From positions 41,387 to 105,386 of the forward strand of contig JAPEVF010000115.1 of assembly GCA_029747585.1 (NCBI GenBank): a DNA stretch of 64,000 nucleotides, read 5' to 3'. The position numbers and the translations under genes were made by a program. Under the pieces are notes generated by a model that was not told the origin of the DNA, made no database searches, and was given only the letters and a program-made list of their open reading frames with translations. Shown here in pieces: positions 44,081 through 56,353 of the stretch (the first letter of the stretch is position 1; every line of letters begins with the position of its first letter). The DNA comes from Pleurotus djamor. Its lineage: Eukaryota > Basidiomycota > Agaricomycetes > Agaricales > Pleurotaceae.

Positions 44081-47000
44081 TTAATTGTCCTCATCACTGT
44101 CCATGCTTTCATCACTGTCGCTATCTTCGCCTTCAGCGACGTCAATGGTGTCCAGAGCAATATCATGGTCAGCACCCAAGTAGGAATCGCAGATGACATA
44201 TAGCTTGAGGCTGTGATTGCCCTTGGGCAACGTGAACTCAAGCTTGACCGCGAGGGACTTGGCGACAGTGACTTTTTTGATGACGTGAAGTTGCCGAGTG
44301 GTAGGCTCCCCGACGACAAGCCACCAATTGGCCATCTTTTTGTGGGGGTAATAGGGCGCCACGACATCTTGGTCATCCGTCTCGTCATCTTCATCGACGT
44401 CCTTCGAGAGGTTGACCCGCAGAAGGATGGGGGAACCAGCCGTATACTCACCCTTCTCTAGCTCGTGAGAGACATCAAGCGTAGGGTATGAGTTGACGAA
44501 GGTTGCGACGTCACGCCTAGAATATGCTCAGTAAAGATGAAGACGGACAGGGAAAGGGTAGACGTACATCTGTCTAGCGTCCATCTGTAGGAGGCGTGTC
44601 CTCTGGTCGTCCTCCATCTCCATGATATCGTACACGGACTCGATCTTGGCCTCCCTACACCGCTGGATAACCTGAGGGAAGTTTCAGCGACAGTCCAAGA
44701 GTTTACAGTACAGGATGCAACATACCTCGGGCTCGAAGTGGGGTACTTGTTTGAGCGGCGAATCGGTTTCCCACATCGCCTGGACGCACATCTGCGACAG
44801 ATCCATGGCCCCCAGAGCACTCAGCCAAGCGTTAGACGACATCACATCAACACACGCGGAGAGCAAGTTCAAAACCTTCTCCAGAACCAATGCCTGATCG
44901 GCAGCGAGGTCAGGTGGCAAATGAAGTCGGGAGAAATGCGCCTGGAGGAGGAGGAATGTCTTGAAGTGCGGTGCCTCAAAGTCGGGTCGATCGAGCTTGA
45001 CTGGAACACGGTCATAGATGCGTCGCAGAAGGGCATCTTCGTGTCGTCTTATGGGGATGACCTCGAACTCTGCTGAGGACGACACAACCTCAAGAAGGCC
45101 CTTGAGTTTTGTGCGTTCCTTGAGCGACAGGGTGTAGACCTCCACAGTGACATCTATACGAAATGAGCGGCAGTACGACAGGATGAAAGTAGGGAACATA
45201 CATGAAATATTATAATAGGCGGCGATCATGCCCAAGTTCAAAGCGGAAACGTCCATCTCGTCCTCTAAATGGAGCATAAGCGAGGTGATATAACAAACAA
45301 TACGAAGTACGTACCAATTGATATGCACTTCGAGTTGACGAGGTCACTGAGCGTGGTCTCGACCAGCTCAGACAAGTGATCTGACAGGTGCTGGTGACTA
45401 ACGTTGTGGAGGTTATAGTAGTTGGGATTCTGCGTCATCCTTCGGTAGAAGTAGGTCCACGTTAGGATATCCTGGATGGTGACAATGAGTATCGCAGCAA
45501 ACTCAGATAGGGTTGAGAGTACTTGCCATGGCGTCCTGCTTATTCTCAATCGTCTTGACAGCAATCTCGGCCAGGAAATAGTCGTGAAGTAGGTGTGTAG
45601 GCAGGTGCGACTCGATAGGGAGGCCTTCGGCCAAGAACTTCTTGTAAAAGTCCTTGCGTGTTTGCTGACACATAAGCACGCAGCGGCTGCGCTCGTCTTC
45701 CATCGGTCGGCAGGCTTTACCCATCATCTGGAGAACATCCATGACAGGGTAGTCAATGTATCGGTGTTCCTTGCCCTCGTAAAACTGGACGCCCATGATG
45801 ATGACCATGTAGCTTGCGACGGGAAGGCTCCAGGCCGTGTCCTGGGGAATCAGTCAGAATGAGATAACCAGGAAAAAGAAGACCCCAACCTTAGACGCTA
45901 CGAGTACTTGGATCGCCCCAGACTGGAACAAACGCTCGACAATCCGTTTATCCTGCTTATCAAGAGCTTCATGGTAGTATCCAATACCGTGTTTGAGGAT
46001 CTCAGCCAAGCCTTCATCCTTGATGTGGTCGAGGTGGGGCTGCAGCTCCTCCAGCCCAATATTCAAGAAGCGATTTGGCTTGTCATCGGCGGAGCAGTGT
46101 GTCAGAATGTCGTCGACGGACATACGACACTGCCGCCGCGAAGGGACAAAGATGATGACAGGCTTCGTGGGTGAATACTCAACAATAGCCAGATAGGCAG
46201 GCTTCGACATGGCAATCATGAGAGAGGGGAAGTGGGGGATGGTGAACGACTGGAGGTGAATATCCATGTCAAGGGGTCGAGCACTGAACACACCATATGA
46301 GGACAATGACAACACGTAGNGGGATGGCAGACTTACCTAGGAGAGAAATTGAAGATAGCATGAGACGGGGCACCTATCCACTCCCCAAGATCACGAGCAT
46401 TGGCCAAGGAAACGCCACATGCAACAACGCGAGTTTTGAATTCGGTTTGGGCGGCAACATAACGGGTACGAGAGATGACCACTTCGTAGGTTGGGCCAAC
46501 TTCACCGCCTACCAGTTGGACCTCATCCGCAATGAGGAGGCCAATCTTCTGGACATTCTTCCTTTGACGCCACCTCCGCGACAGGACGTCCCACTGTGTA
46601 AGAAATCAGTAACATCGTGACAGGATTGGAAGGGACACGGACCTGGTTGGGCGTACAAACGATAACGTCACCCTTCTCAAGCAAACGGAGGTCCGCGCTA
46701 GTCTCTCCAGTAAGACTAACGATCTCCTTCCCACCCTGTAGCTTCCCGAACTTCTGCCTCCACTCCGCAACACGCTGATCTACCATCTCTTGGTACGGTT
46801 CGATGCAAACCGCACGAGGCTGTTCCTGCTTGCTCCACAGCCGGAGCAGGGCAAACTCTGCGCAGATGGTTTTACCACTCCCGGTCGGCGCACCAATGAA
46901 GACGTTATCATCGGTTGTGTACAGCGCTTGGAAAACCTGCGTTTGGATCTTATTGAAGGTCTGTATGGTCGACGAGTAGATTGCTTCGAATTCCTTGTTA

Positions 47001-50000
47001 TGCAAAGCAGACAGGGGGAGCGATTGGAGATCGAGTAAGGGAGTGGGGGCGGGGAACTTCTCAGGTAAGATGAGGTGCTTGAAGGATATGGGGAGACGGG
47101 TTTCGGCGTGCAGCCAACGGTCAGAGATGACGGAGATGTAGTAGTTCGGTGGGACGGGTTCGAACATGGGTACCGTAAGCGTCACATTGTGTTCAACCTC
47201 CGAGTAGCGCTGGTAGAGGATGAAAGAGTCATGGAAGAGGATGATCTCTCCGTCAACATCTTCTACCATGATATGGAAGGTTTCAGCGCCGCCGTGAATC
47301 TTCTCTTCCCAACGGAAGTCAGGCATGATCGAAAGATCGATGCGAAGGAGGGAACGTGTTATGGGCTGCACTGAGGCTTGGAGTCTGAAAAGGCAAAGTC
47401 AGTGAAAAAGACATAACGAAGTCACAGATATCATAGACATACTGAAGTTTTGGGAAGTTGTGCACTAGCCTGTGGACCAGGCGTCCAGCGTTCGGTATAC
47501 CGATGAGTTCACCAATTTCGGGGGGGCTCTGGCAATGCAACACTATCAGGAGTTGAGGGAGAACAGATTGAAAAAAGGACACTTACCAGATCGAAATAAC
47601 GATACCAAGGCTAAAGCGACGTTAATCAGTTCTACCATTAGTCATAACAATAACCAGCGGCTACTCACGAATTGCTTCCCTTCAGCTTTACGAACGACAT
47701 CGGCTGGGACACCCTTGAACTGCCGGAGAGGCGTCATGGACTTCCACATTCGCTTGTCAATCATCTTACAGAGATCGAGCGCAGCTCTAGCGGGGATAGC
47801 CCAACCCCGCTTCAAGCAGATTTCAAACATGGCGCGAATGATGCTGGAGGAGTGGGCTGTCAGGTGCATGTACAATTGGAAGAAGGAATCGACTGACCGT
47901 CCGGCAGACTGGTGGACGTAGACCATATCAGCGACCAACGCAAAGCCTGAGAGGAAGAAGTCAGGAATGTTGGGGCTACACATGCGAAGGACACACCATC
48001 AAGTTTGAGCTGAGAGATATATGCCTGAAGGAGAACGTTGATTTTCGCTGTGGGCTCGTCTACACTTTCTTTGACGGGAATGGGAACGCGCTCGAGGAGC
48101 TTGCCGAGCTCCATTTTCTCCTACAAGGACCTTAGTGACGGCGGTATTAAACATGGATGGGAATGCTTACCTCCTGCCTAACAGGAATAAGCTTGAATTC
48201 ATTCGAGAGCGCAAATACCCTGAAGAGCTCCAGCGTAGACATGGTGGGCTTCAGATGTTGGTTGTACGTGGCCATCGAGTTATACGTAACATAATAATGG
48301 GACGCGATCTTGCCAAGTTCCGTACTCTGGAAACGACCAGTCGAACGCTCGTATTTGAGGAGGTTACATTTCTCCAGCATCACAGCAGCGGAGTGCACGA
48401 TGTCGGCTCGTTTTTGGACGTAGCCTCCATCTTCTTCCTGGTAATCGACGCTGATGTCGTAAAGAGCGGGGGAGCGTAGCATGCGGACATAGCTATAGGA
48501 AACATGAGCGGCAGCGCACCAAAAAAAAAGGTTCAGAGGTACTCACTAATAGGTGTATCCAAGCCACTGCACGGCCTCGTCGCGGTTGCGTATGGTACCG
48601 AGGACTACCTCTGCATTCAGGTTGTCCACAAGTTTCGAGACAAACTGAGATTCAATAGGGAGCTGCTGGTTGAGGAGACTGAGGTAATACTGCAGTTCAG
48701 AGTGGTTCGTAATGATGATACCCTCTCCAAAGGTGTCAAACTGCGGTCTACCAGCACGGCCGAGCATTTGCAGAACATCCTGCGAGGAAAGCTCCACCCA
48801 ACGACCCTTCTCCGGGTTATAGATCTGCGTCCCTTTAATGATAACCGTATGCGCGGGGAGGTTGACACCCCAAGCCAAAGTGGCGGTACAAACAAGCACC
48901 TGGACGGAGCCATCTGCGAACAACTCCTCCACCAACCCACGATCCTCACGACTCATGCCAGCGTGGTGGATAGCGAAACCGAAGGGAAGCAGGTCTCGAA
49001 GGTTGCCATCTTTCACGTTGCCGGCCTCTTCTGTCAAAATCTCCCGAACGGCACCATCGGGCTTGACGAACTGGGTTATGGTCTCCTTCTCGATGGCCAT
49101 ATCCCGCAGGAATTTCGCGGTCTTGGCGGTCTCCTTGCGGGAGTGGACAAAGACGAGGGTTTGGTTCTTGCCGGCTTGGTCAAGGACCTTCTCGTAGCAG
49201 ACCTCGTTCATGACCTGGTACCGCTTGATGGCCTTCTTCTCCGTAACGCCGACAAATTGCTGCTGCAGGCCACAGGGACGATATGACGCGTCGAAGTAGA
49301 ACAGGCCCTTGGATTCGTCCACCCGGAGGAAGGTTGCGACATCTTGATAGTTGGGCAGGGTGGCGGAGAGACCCACAAGACGGACGTACTCGTTGGTTTG
49401 TTCCATGCGGCGGATGGTTCGAGCAATGATACTCTCTAGGACGGGACCGCGCTCGTCGTGGAGAAGATGGATTTCGTCGATGATAATGAGCCGGACGAGA
49501 TTGGTGTAGCTGGTATCCGTGCTCTTTCGGGTGATAACGTCCCACTTCTCGGGCGTCGTAACGATGACCTGGGTCTCAGAGATCTGTTGCTTGGTCATCT
49601 GAGAGTCTCCAGTCAGCTCGCCAACCTTGACACCGAAGACGTTCAGCCGGGCATTGAAGTTGCCGACCATCTCCTGGACGAGAGCTTTCATGGGAGCGAC
49701 GTAGACAACTTTGAAGGAATCCAGCGCAAATTCTCCGGTCTCCTCATTACGCCATTTCCCAAGCTCGTTAAGGATGGTGAGCATCGCGACGTTCGTCTAT
49801 GATTTCAAAAGGTTAGCACAGGTATTAGAATACGAAGGTAAAAGTGGTGCTTACCTTGCCAGCACCTGTAGGCGCACAAAGCAGAATTGGCTCGTCCGTG
49901 CCAAATGCGATGGGGAACAGCTTGGACTGAACGCGATTGAGGGTCTTCACCGTGAAAGCATCCCGAGCCCACGCAGGAAGGTCGCTGATAGGGACGATTT

Positions 50001-51429
50001 CACCGTCGACGACGGGTTTCTTTGGAGGGGCGGGAACATGAATCTCTTCGAACCCTTTGCGCGACCGTTTGAACGAGCCTTCGGGTAGCTTGCACTTCTT
50101 GTTCGTCATGAGGTGTCCGCCTTGGCTGAAGACCATCGACTCCAAGTCAAGCGTGCGTTTCGGCTGGACGGTGGAACCAGGGGCAAGGGTAGCCGTCTTG
50201 GGTACAGTCGCCTTCGGCTCGTCCACGTCCATGGCATCGTCAGCTTTTGCTTTCGCCTGCCGATCCCCAGCCAGCTCCCTTAGTATCCAGCCAACCCCCT
50301 TCTCCCGCATCGCAACCTCGACATCCACGCGTTCCTCTGCATTGCTACGCATGAGCTTGGTGCACCACACGATAACGTCGCGGTTTTTGAGGAATTTGGT
50401 GATAATGTGGAAGCTTTCGTAGTCGAAGAGTTCCATTAGCTGGTTCTCGCAGTCCCTGAGACCGGATTCCGAGCCTAGGATCGAGAGGACAGAGGCAGCC
50501 TTGTCGGCTGCAGTCACAGGGTCGGGGTAGACTTCAGATATCTGACGTTGGACCCAGAATCCATCGACGGCGTGAGGAGAGACGAGATCTTTGTCGGATT
50601 TGGCCTTGCGGTCCTTGACAGACGCGCTTCCGATGACGAGTTCCTCATCCGCACCACCTACGTCCCCAGCCGCCTCATCCTCTTCTGCTCCTTCCTCGTT
50701 TTCTTCGTTGTCCGAGTCCTCCCTAATCTCAAAGCCCTCTTCATCTTCATCTTCCTGTTCTTCATCGTCAAAAACCACCGCAACACCAACTTCATCGTCA
50801 ATCTCAGCCTCCTTGCGCTCCAAGTCCGGGTCAGCCATGGTCTCGTCTTCAGCACCATAGTCAGTTATCTTCTTCGACAGGTTGACCAGCTGAGAGAACT
50901 GATCGTTTGCGATAGAACCGAGAACCTCTTCGATTTCGCGCTTTTTGTCGACGTCCTTCATGTTTTCGTTTTTCAGGGTCTCGAGAACCGTGTCGGCAGC
51001 GCTGCGAATGATGTCTTGGGCTTGGTCGCCGAGGCAGTGGTGGACGGAAGAGAGGATGAGCTCGTAAACTTCGCGTGTCTCTGCAGTCCGAGGACGATAG
51101 GTGAGCCCCTCAACATCCTGCGTCGCCTCGATAATGTCGGCATACCCAAACCCAGCAGCAGCAGCCTCAGTCTTTCGCTTCGCTTGCCGTTCCCCCGCGT
51201 CTTGCTTATCCGAGGCCTTCTTCTTCTTCCTGTCCAAATCCTTCGGTGCCTGGCGCTGGACGCGTGAACCCATTTCCTTGGGGTCGATACGACCAACCAG
51301 GGTGGTGGGAGCACCATCGGGCTCCTTGTCGCGACGAGGAAGTGCTGTTCGGTCGGCTGTGAGCACCAGCGACGAGATAGCACTGTAGTTGTACCCTGAG
51401 TAGTCGATTTTTCCAGGTTTTCCGGCCAT
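44081..51429 (-). CDS. BRR2: U5 snRNP RNA helicase BRR2
   Basis: Spliceosomal Ski2-like helicase that unwinds U4/U6 to activate the spliceosome. ATG 51429 gives [20 protein letters not shown], an acidic N-terminal region, the plug-like region LPAWARDAF with [12 protein letters not shown], then cassette 1: [10 protein letters not shown] (Walker A, split by an intron at about 49855), [84 protein letters not shown]. The first Sec63 part follows (48480-47900). Cassette 2 has [19 protein letters not shown] and the degenerate DEVQLV (about 46545), as expected for BRR2's inactive second cassette. The C-terminal Sec63 unit includes [28 protein letters not shown] and the acidic tail. About 20 exons over 7.3 kb. 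The N at 46320 lies near an intron. Confidence 0.95.
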
Positions 51430-51551
51430 CGTCGCCGTCGTCGAGGGGAATGGGGTTGGAAGGAGTCAGGAAAGAATTTGGTAGCCAAGCGCTCAGGCTG
51501 GGCGCCAACGACTTCAGTCGGAGATTGAACGTTGGCTTCGGTACTTCCACG
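51430..51551. other. 5' region of BRR2
   Basis: Leader/promoter of BRR2 adjoining the direct repeat copy at 51552. No TATA box recognised. Confidence 0.35.
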
Positions 51552-51633
51552 TTCAACGATCCCTTTCTTTCTTCCTTCATCTATCAACTTGGCTGGCCAA
51601 TTTTTTGGTACTTTTACTGGAGCTGGAGCTTGG
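51552..51633 (+). repeat. 82-bp direct repeat, left copy
   Basis: Nearly identical to 56043-56123: begins TTCAAC, contains CTTGGCTGGCCAATTTTTTG and ends ACTGGAGCTGGAGCTTGG. Two substitutions and one T-run length change separate the copies. Just beyond it both sides remain C/T-rich but diverge. Confidence 0.9.
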
Positions 51634-51873
51634 TTTTGGCACCTATCGTTCTCTTTCTTCTCCCAGCTATTGTGTCTCCACTTGCGCAGTCACTTGCTGG
51701 ATGACAATGAGCAAAGAAGTGTGACGCCTGCCGCCAGGTATCATCGGACATAATCCGCACCAGTCAAGCTCGAAGCTTCGGGAACCAACATAGCTTCCAG
51801 GTGTGGTGGGGCTGTCACATTACAGCCTGTCGTTACAGCTAGATAAACAAACTATTTAACGATAAGGAAAGCC
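51634..51873. other. Downstream of NTPase-nuclease gene
   Basis: No gene seen between the left repeat copy and the stop of the NTPase-nuclease gene. Confidence 0.35.
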
Positions 51874-54800
51874 CTAATCAAGTGCCATGGCGTCCTCATC
51901 TTCTCCATTTTCATCATCATATTCTGTATAAAAATCGTAATATTCCGCGTCATAACCAGCAGCAGCATTCATCCGGCGATATACGGTCTCAAGTTTGGAG
52001 CTGAGCGGTTCAGACAATTCAGGAGGAATACGATCGTAATTGGCGGCCAGGCCGCGGAGCAAGCCGTCGTAGACGGCCGATGCCTCACCAGCTATCGGTT
52101 TGTAGGTGTCTGCAGTACGGCCGGCAAGCCATAAATCGTAAGCAGTATACTTGGCCGCTTGAAGTCGTTTAGAACGTTTGGCTGGTGGTGTCCTTGGTTG
52201 AACAGCTGGAAATTCAGAGGCAAGAGCCATGACGACACGGATGATGGGGATCTGATGACCGGGCTCACGAGCGCACAACCCTAATCTTTGTGGGTTAATA
52301 GCATCGAATAGCCGACCATTTAGCTTGCTACCGTAGCGCTTGTCATTCTTAACCTGGATAAGGATCACGCCAATGTTCTCTTTCTTGAGGATGTATCCGC
52401 GCAAGATAGGAGTGAGGATGTCAATCCCTTGCTGGTCGACTACGCAGATTATAGCAGCGCCTCGACAAAACACCCGCCAAAGGTGGTCTTGGTCAAGGGT
52501 ATTCCTGTCCACAACCCGCACAAAATGATTGAAGTAGACGTAGCATCCTGAAAAGGCGTCTTGCAAAGACCTCTCCCTCTCCTCGTCCCTTGCCACAGCA
52601 AACGGACGAGCAGAAAGCACTCTGTTGTGCGAATTATCGTCGATGAGGGCTTTCAAAAGGTCTGGAACCTCCACGATGCGCCCCGCCTGGAAACCGTCGT
52701 TCTCAGTCGAAGGCGGTCCGGCATTTGGAGGCAAATCAACCTGAGCAGCAACGGCCTGGTCCCGGGCAAGAATCCACCATAAGGCAGCAATCATTTCTCC
52801 GCGCATGCCAATGTCAATACTGGAATTCGTGATGTGCGATGACAGAGCAAGGGAGGGAGCAAATGTTTTGTCACGCATTACGTCACGCGCGGCCTCAGCA
52901 AGCAAAGGCTCGGAAGGACTAATGGTCTCAAGGACAAGGGCGGTAGGATCGAAGGCCAAGCAGAGTCGCATATGGCGCTCGACCTGCTTGCGCTCGACCT
53001 CGCGTTTCTCCCAAGATTGATTCTTGCGAAGAAAAAACAAGGCCAAGCCGGATCCCGAGGCAAGCCAACGTTTGCGATGGATTTGTAGAGTCAAAGTCAC
53101 TGGAGCATAGAAGTTTGTCTTTCGCCAGGCCAAGGATTCGGGATTGACCTCCCGTTGCATGGTGGCCTTTCATATCATAGCGAGTGCCAAACCTTGAGGA
53201 TGGTCGCATCAGTAACATACGGGTGTGACAATTAGATGGACTCACAGAGGTCGTCCCAAATGGGCAATAAAATCCGTGGAAGCGAGCTTGTGCAAACTGG
53301 GCTCTTCAGCCAGCTTGACTTTCTTGGCGAGGATATCGAAATCAACAGCGGTAATTGATCTGTAGAAGCGTAACTGTTTTGTGATTAATCTACTAGACGG
53401 ATGAACGACGGGAGGCGGCGTAAAATGATAGAAGGATCCAGTGGTTGAGAGGAATAATGTAAAGATTTGCAGTCGGAGAATCTTCCGGAGGGAGCGCCGT
53501 AGTTCAAAGAAGGGCGTCCAGCCGGACCTATGACGGAGTAAGGGATGGGCTTTGTCAAAGCAGAGAAGGAGGGTGAGCGGAGACTGATAGAGGGGTTGGC
53601 GAGCGCGGATAAATTCAACGAGCTTGGATCCAGCCGTGACTATGGTGTCCTCCGAGTCGCCTTTAGCGAGGAATCAGATAGGGAGTGATGCATAAATTTC
53701 ATAAACCTACCTGGCAGCGTGTATGTGATTGGACTATTAGCGGTGGCATGTGACGCAGATGTTGAACGGTGTAGAAACTGCAGAAGCATTAGTCCAGGAG
53801 GATGCAGAACAAAAACTCATACTTACATCAGTAGCACATTCGACAACTTCTTCGAAAAACCTGATACGATACGGATTGTGCTTTCCGAACTGCATGCCAG
53901 AGGTCATCAAATCTTGGAATGTCGATGCCAGTGGGGCTAGAATGACAAGATGAGGCAAATCGTCCATCGCCGCAAAACAGGAAATGTACCGTTAGTATCG
54001 AGCCCCTGAAGCCTCCGGTGGGCCACAGTGAACATGCCATAAAAGAAGGCCTGTGTGCGTTTGATGTAGGATTGGGCGTTGAGTGTGCCATCTGTGACGA
54101 GAAAACCGCAAGCGGGCTTATCTCGCGGGGGAAACGCTGCAGATTGGGAGGAAATATCAACGCCGCGCAAACATGCAGGTTGACACACAATCACGTACGG
54201 TCGCTAGTTTCGTCAGCAAGGCAAGCAGGGACGGTTACAACGTGGCCCCCTAGTTGCAATTGGTTCACCATGCGAGACTTTCCCGTCCCAGATGACTGAC
54301 AGAAAGTGGTGAAGCGTGCATAATAGTTGACGGGGTCCGATCTCATGTACTTCTCCAATATACATTTCAACCGTTCCCCGCCTTCAATCGCCCTTGAAAT
54401 CTGTTCGCCAGGCATTTACTGTGTGCCGTTCTTGTTCGGATTTCGGAAAGAACCGAGTCTTCAACGAAATCTGAGACCGTCTTCGTCGGTGGCTGATAGA
54501 ATTCTAAGGAGATTGTAGGTGATTATGCAGGCTAGCACACAGAAGGGACGATGACGCACGTGCAGAACGTATGAGATCCAGGTTGCGCTGCTGGATGGCG
54601 GTCAATACGATGGATTTGGCCTCATCGAAGAGATCTGGTGAGGAGAGCCACTGTAAGATTGAGACGGTATCCTGGACGTGTTGTCGCAAGTGTTCAGGGA
54701 ATGCATCCCGATCCAGCTGGCGTAACGTATCGAAAACGCAAGAAAAAGGATAAAGACAGTGCGTCTTCTCGGATGTAGGTCCCCATGACTGGAAGGATTG

Positions 54801-54923
54801 AATCATCGGCTGGTCAAACAACGCTTGCTCTTCTGGGTCGGAAGGGTTTGGGCGAGTGTCGATTTCCGGCAACCGTTGAGGCTGACGGGATGTTTCGGGA
54901 GAGTTGAGACCAGTGTCGCTCAT
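51874..54923 (-). CDS. P-loop NTPase with PD-(D/E)XK-type nuclease domain
   Basis: ATG 54923 gives an N-terminal region (PRLPEIDTRPNPSDPEE type) and the helix LRQHVQDTVSILQWL. A P-loop-like motif QSSGTGKSRMVNQL lies at 54275-54298. ITKRTQ-like AQSYIKRTQAFFYGMF and PYRIRFFEEVVECATD follow. The Walker B segment is LLLCFDKAHPL (53545-53559), with Lys where related proteins have Glu, then FFELRRSLRKI and TLFLSTTGSFYHFTPPP (sensor-like). The large last exon (53160-51874) holds GIDILTPI and VILIQVKNDKR, the D...QxK pattern of restriction-like nucleases. The same architecture occurs in multicopy Agaricomycete families and resembles Crinkler-type NTPase-nuclease proteins; that link is inference from memory. 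Introns are short and the gene looks intact. The tail is acidic and ends DEDAMALD. Confidence 0.72.
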
Positions 54924-55086
54924 TTGTGGTAAGAAACAAACATTGAAATTTGAAACTCGATCACAACTTCGCTGGTCGATGTATGTGACGCGGCGGCCAT
55001 GGTTTTCGCAAGCTTTCAGAGCCTCAACGGGTCTGTTACCTGGGCTCAGTCAAGTACAAGCTGGTGCGACATCCAACCTCTTACTA
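54924..55086. other. Upstream of NTPase-nuclease gene
   Basis: Short promoter region; no TATA box or other element recognised. Confidence 0.3.
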
Positions 55087-55560
55087 TCAGGAGGATAGAG
55101 GATATCGGTTACAACTTACCAAGCCAGCGTTCGAGCCAACTTGGAGTTCTGGAGGAATTGGCTCGAGCCTGACTATCAGGAGAATGCTCTGGCCGACTGT
55201 TGGATGGCGTTTGTCGCCTGCATCTCTGAGAAATCTCCCGACAGAGCCCACTTCTTTCTGGTCCGGTTCCTGTCTCCGATGATCCACCGTATGTACAACG
55301 CCAACCTCGATGTTTCCTTGTGCGTCACTCGGTTCTCTGTTCCTCTTACCCTTCCCTTTTCTCGAGGCGTTTTTCTTCATTTTTTTTTGTACAGAACACC
55401 CGAAGGATTAGCTAGACGCGCGACGGGCTTGGTTCCCAGGATCATGCACTTCACGGTCATCCTGCCCAAGTCCAAACGGCGTAGACCTTCACGAGTTCTG
55501 TTGTTCCGCCACGCCAGTCATCCTCGACGTTCCTCGCCTGATACGTACGTGTTTCTCACT
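55087..55560 (+). pseudogene. Possible decayed exon group
   Basis: Plus-strand reading gives EFWRNWLEPDYQENALADCW and FLSPMIHRMYNANLDV, then, after a possible intron (donor near 55320, acceptor TTGTACAG near 55395), TPEGLARRATGLVPRIMHFT. The composition is protein-like, but no start, no stop context and no family are recognisable. A remnant of a gene or an unrecognised exon set. Confidence 0.28.
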
Positions 55561-56042
55561 CTGCCATCACAATGCCTCGCCACCGCCCGTTACTGGTCCT
55601 CGTCGTGTTTCCCATCAATACGGTATTCAAGACATCTCGCTGGGACTCAGTGACGCGTTTTGGACGCGTTGGGAACCTGCAAGTCACTGAGTTCATGTTC
55701 ATAATGCTTCGGGTTGACACCAGCCCCGATACCATGTCTTGTCTACTGTCGATCTTGGTAAGTCAACGAACTCCTTCGAGACACATGCATCATTGATCTA
55801 TTCCCGCGGTAGGTACGCAGGCAATCATTGACACGGACAACTTGGCGTTGGCGTTGCGACCACCGCCTCCTGGTAAGTGATTTCCAGTGGCAATTTTCCA
55901 CGGGATTTCTATCTTTATACTGACGAGAGCGATGCCATTAGTGACCTATCACAATTAAGTACCATTGACCGGTGCTGTAGGTTGCGGTGGGTCACACTCT
56001 CACACTTGGATGGGCCTCTACGTCCAGCGCCGCCGCCCAACT
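55561..56042. other. Unassigned stretch before right repeat
   Basis: Possible further exon fragments (GRVGNLQVTEFMFIML near 55665, followed by a GTAAGT-type donor near 55758), without a coherent gene. Confidence 0.3.
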
Positions 56043-56123
56043 TTCAACAATCCCTTTCTTTCTTCCTTCATCTGTCAACTTGGCTGGCCAATTTTTGGTA
56101 CTTTTACTGGAGCTGGAGCTTGG
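56043..56123 (+). repeat. 82-bp direct repeat, right copy
   Basis: Second copy of the element at 51552-51633, same orientation, 4.4 kb away. It lies about 230 bases upstream of the membrane-protein start. Confidence 0.9.
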
Positions 56124-56353
56124 GTTTTCACCCTATTTTCTTTCTCTTCTTCTCCCTTCGTTCTCGGGCGCCTTATCCTCGGTCGTCATCTCGTTACGCA
56201 AGGCACTGATCCAACGCTGGATTGACGAAGGACTGGACGGCCGTTTTCTTTCCTTCCGCTCCTTTCTCGAGGTTGGTCAACAATTTTCCCTTTGAGAATA
56301 ACTCTCGTAACACCCCATTGCTCTACACTCTGTCATCTAGAACACCTTGGACA
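56124..56353. other. 5' region of membrane-protein gene
   Basis: C/T-rich leader before ATG 56354. No TATA box recognised. Confidence 0.35.

Noticed and set aside
43837..44451. 204-codon minus-strand frame overlapping the BRR2 end
   Set aside because: Out-of-frame shadow of the BRR2 C-terminal exon, which reads properly in another frame to the acidic tail.
44458..45328. Separate helicase fragment genes between 44 and 48 kb
   Set aside because: They are exons of one BRR2 gene; spacing, order and motifs match a single protein.
48504..49286. 260-codon plus-strand open frame
   Set aside because: Antisense shadow of BRR2 helicase cassette 1, whose motifs (DEIH, SATLP, GRAGR) are clear on the minus strand.
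50548..51267. Long plus-strand open frame inside BRR2
   Set aside because: It is the antisense of the acidic BRR2 N-terminal exon; low-complexity coding sequence opens the opposite strand. No independent signals.
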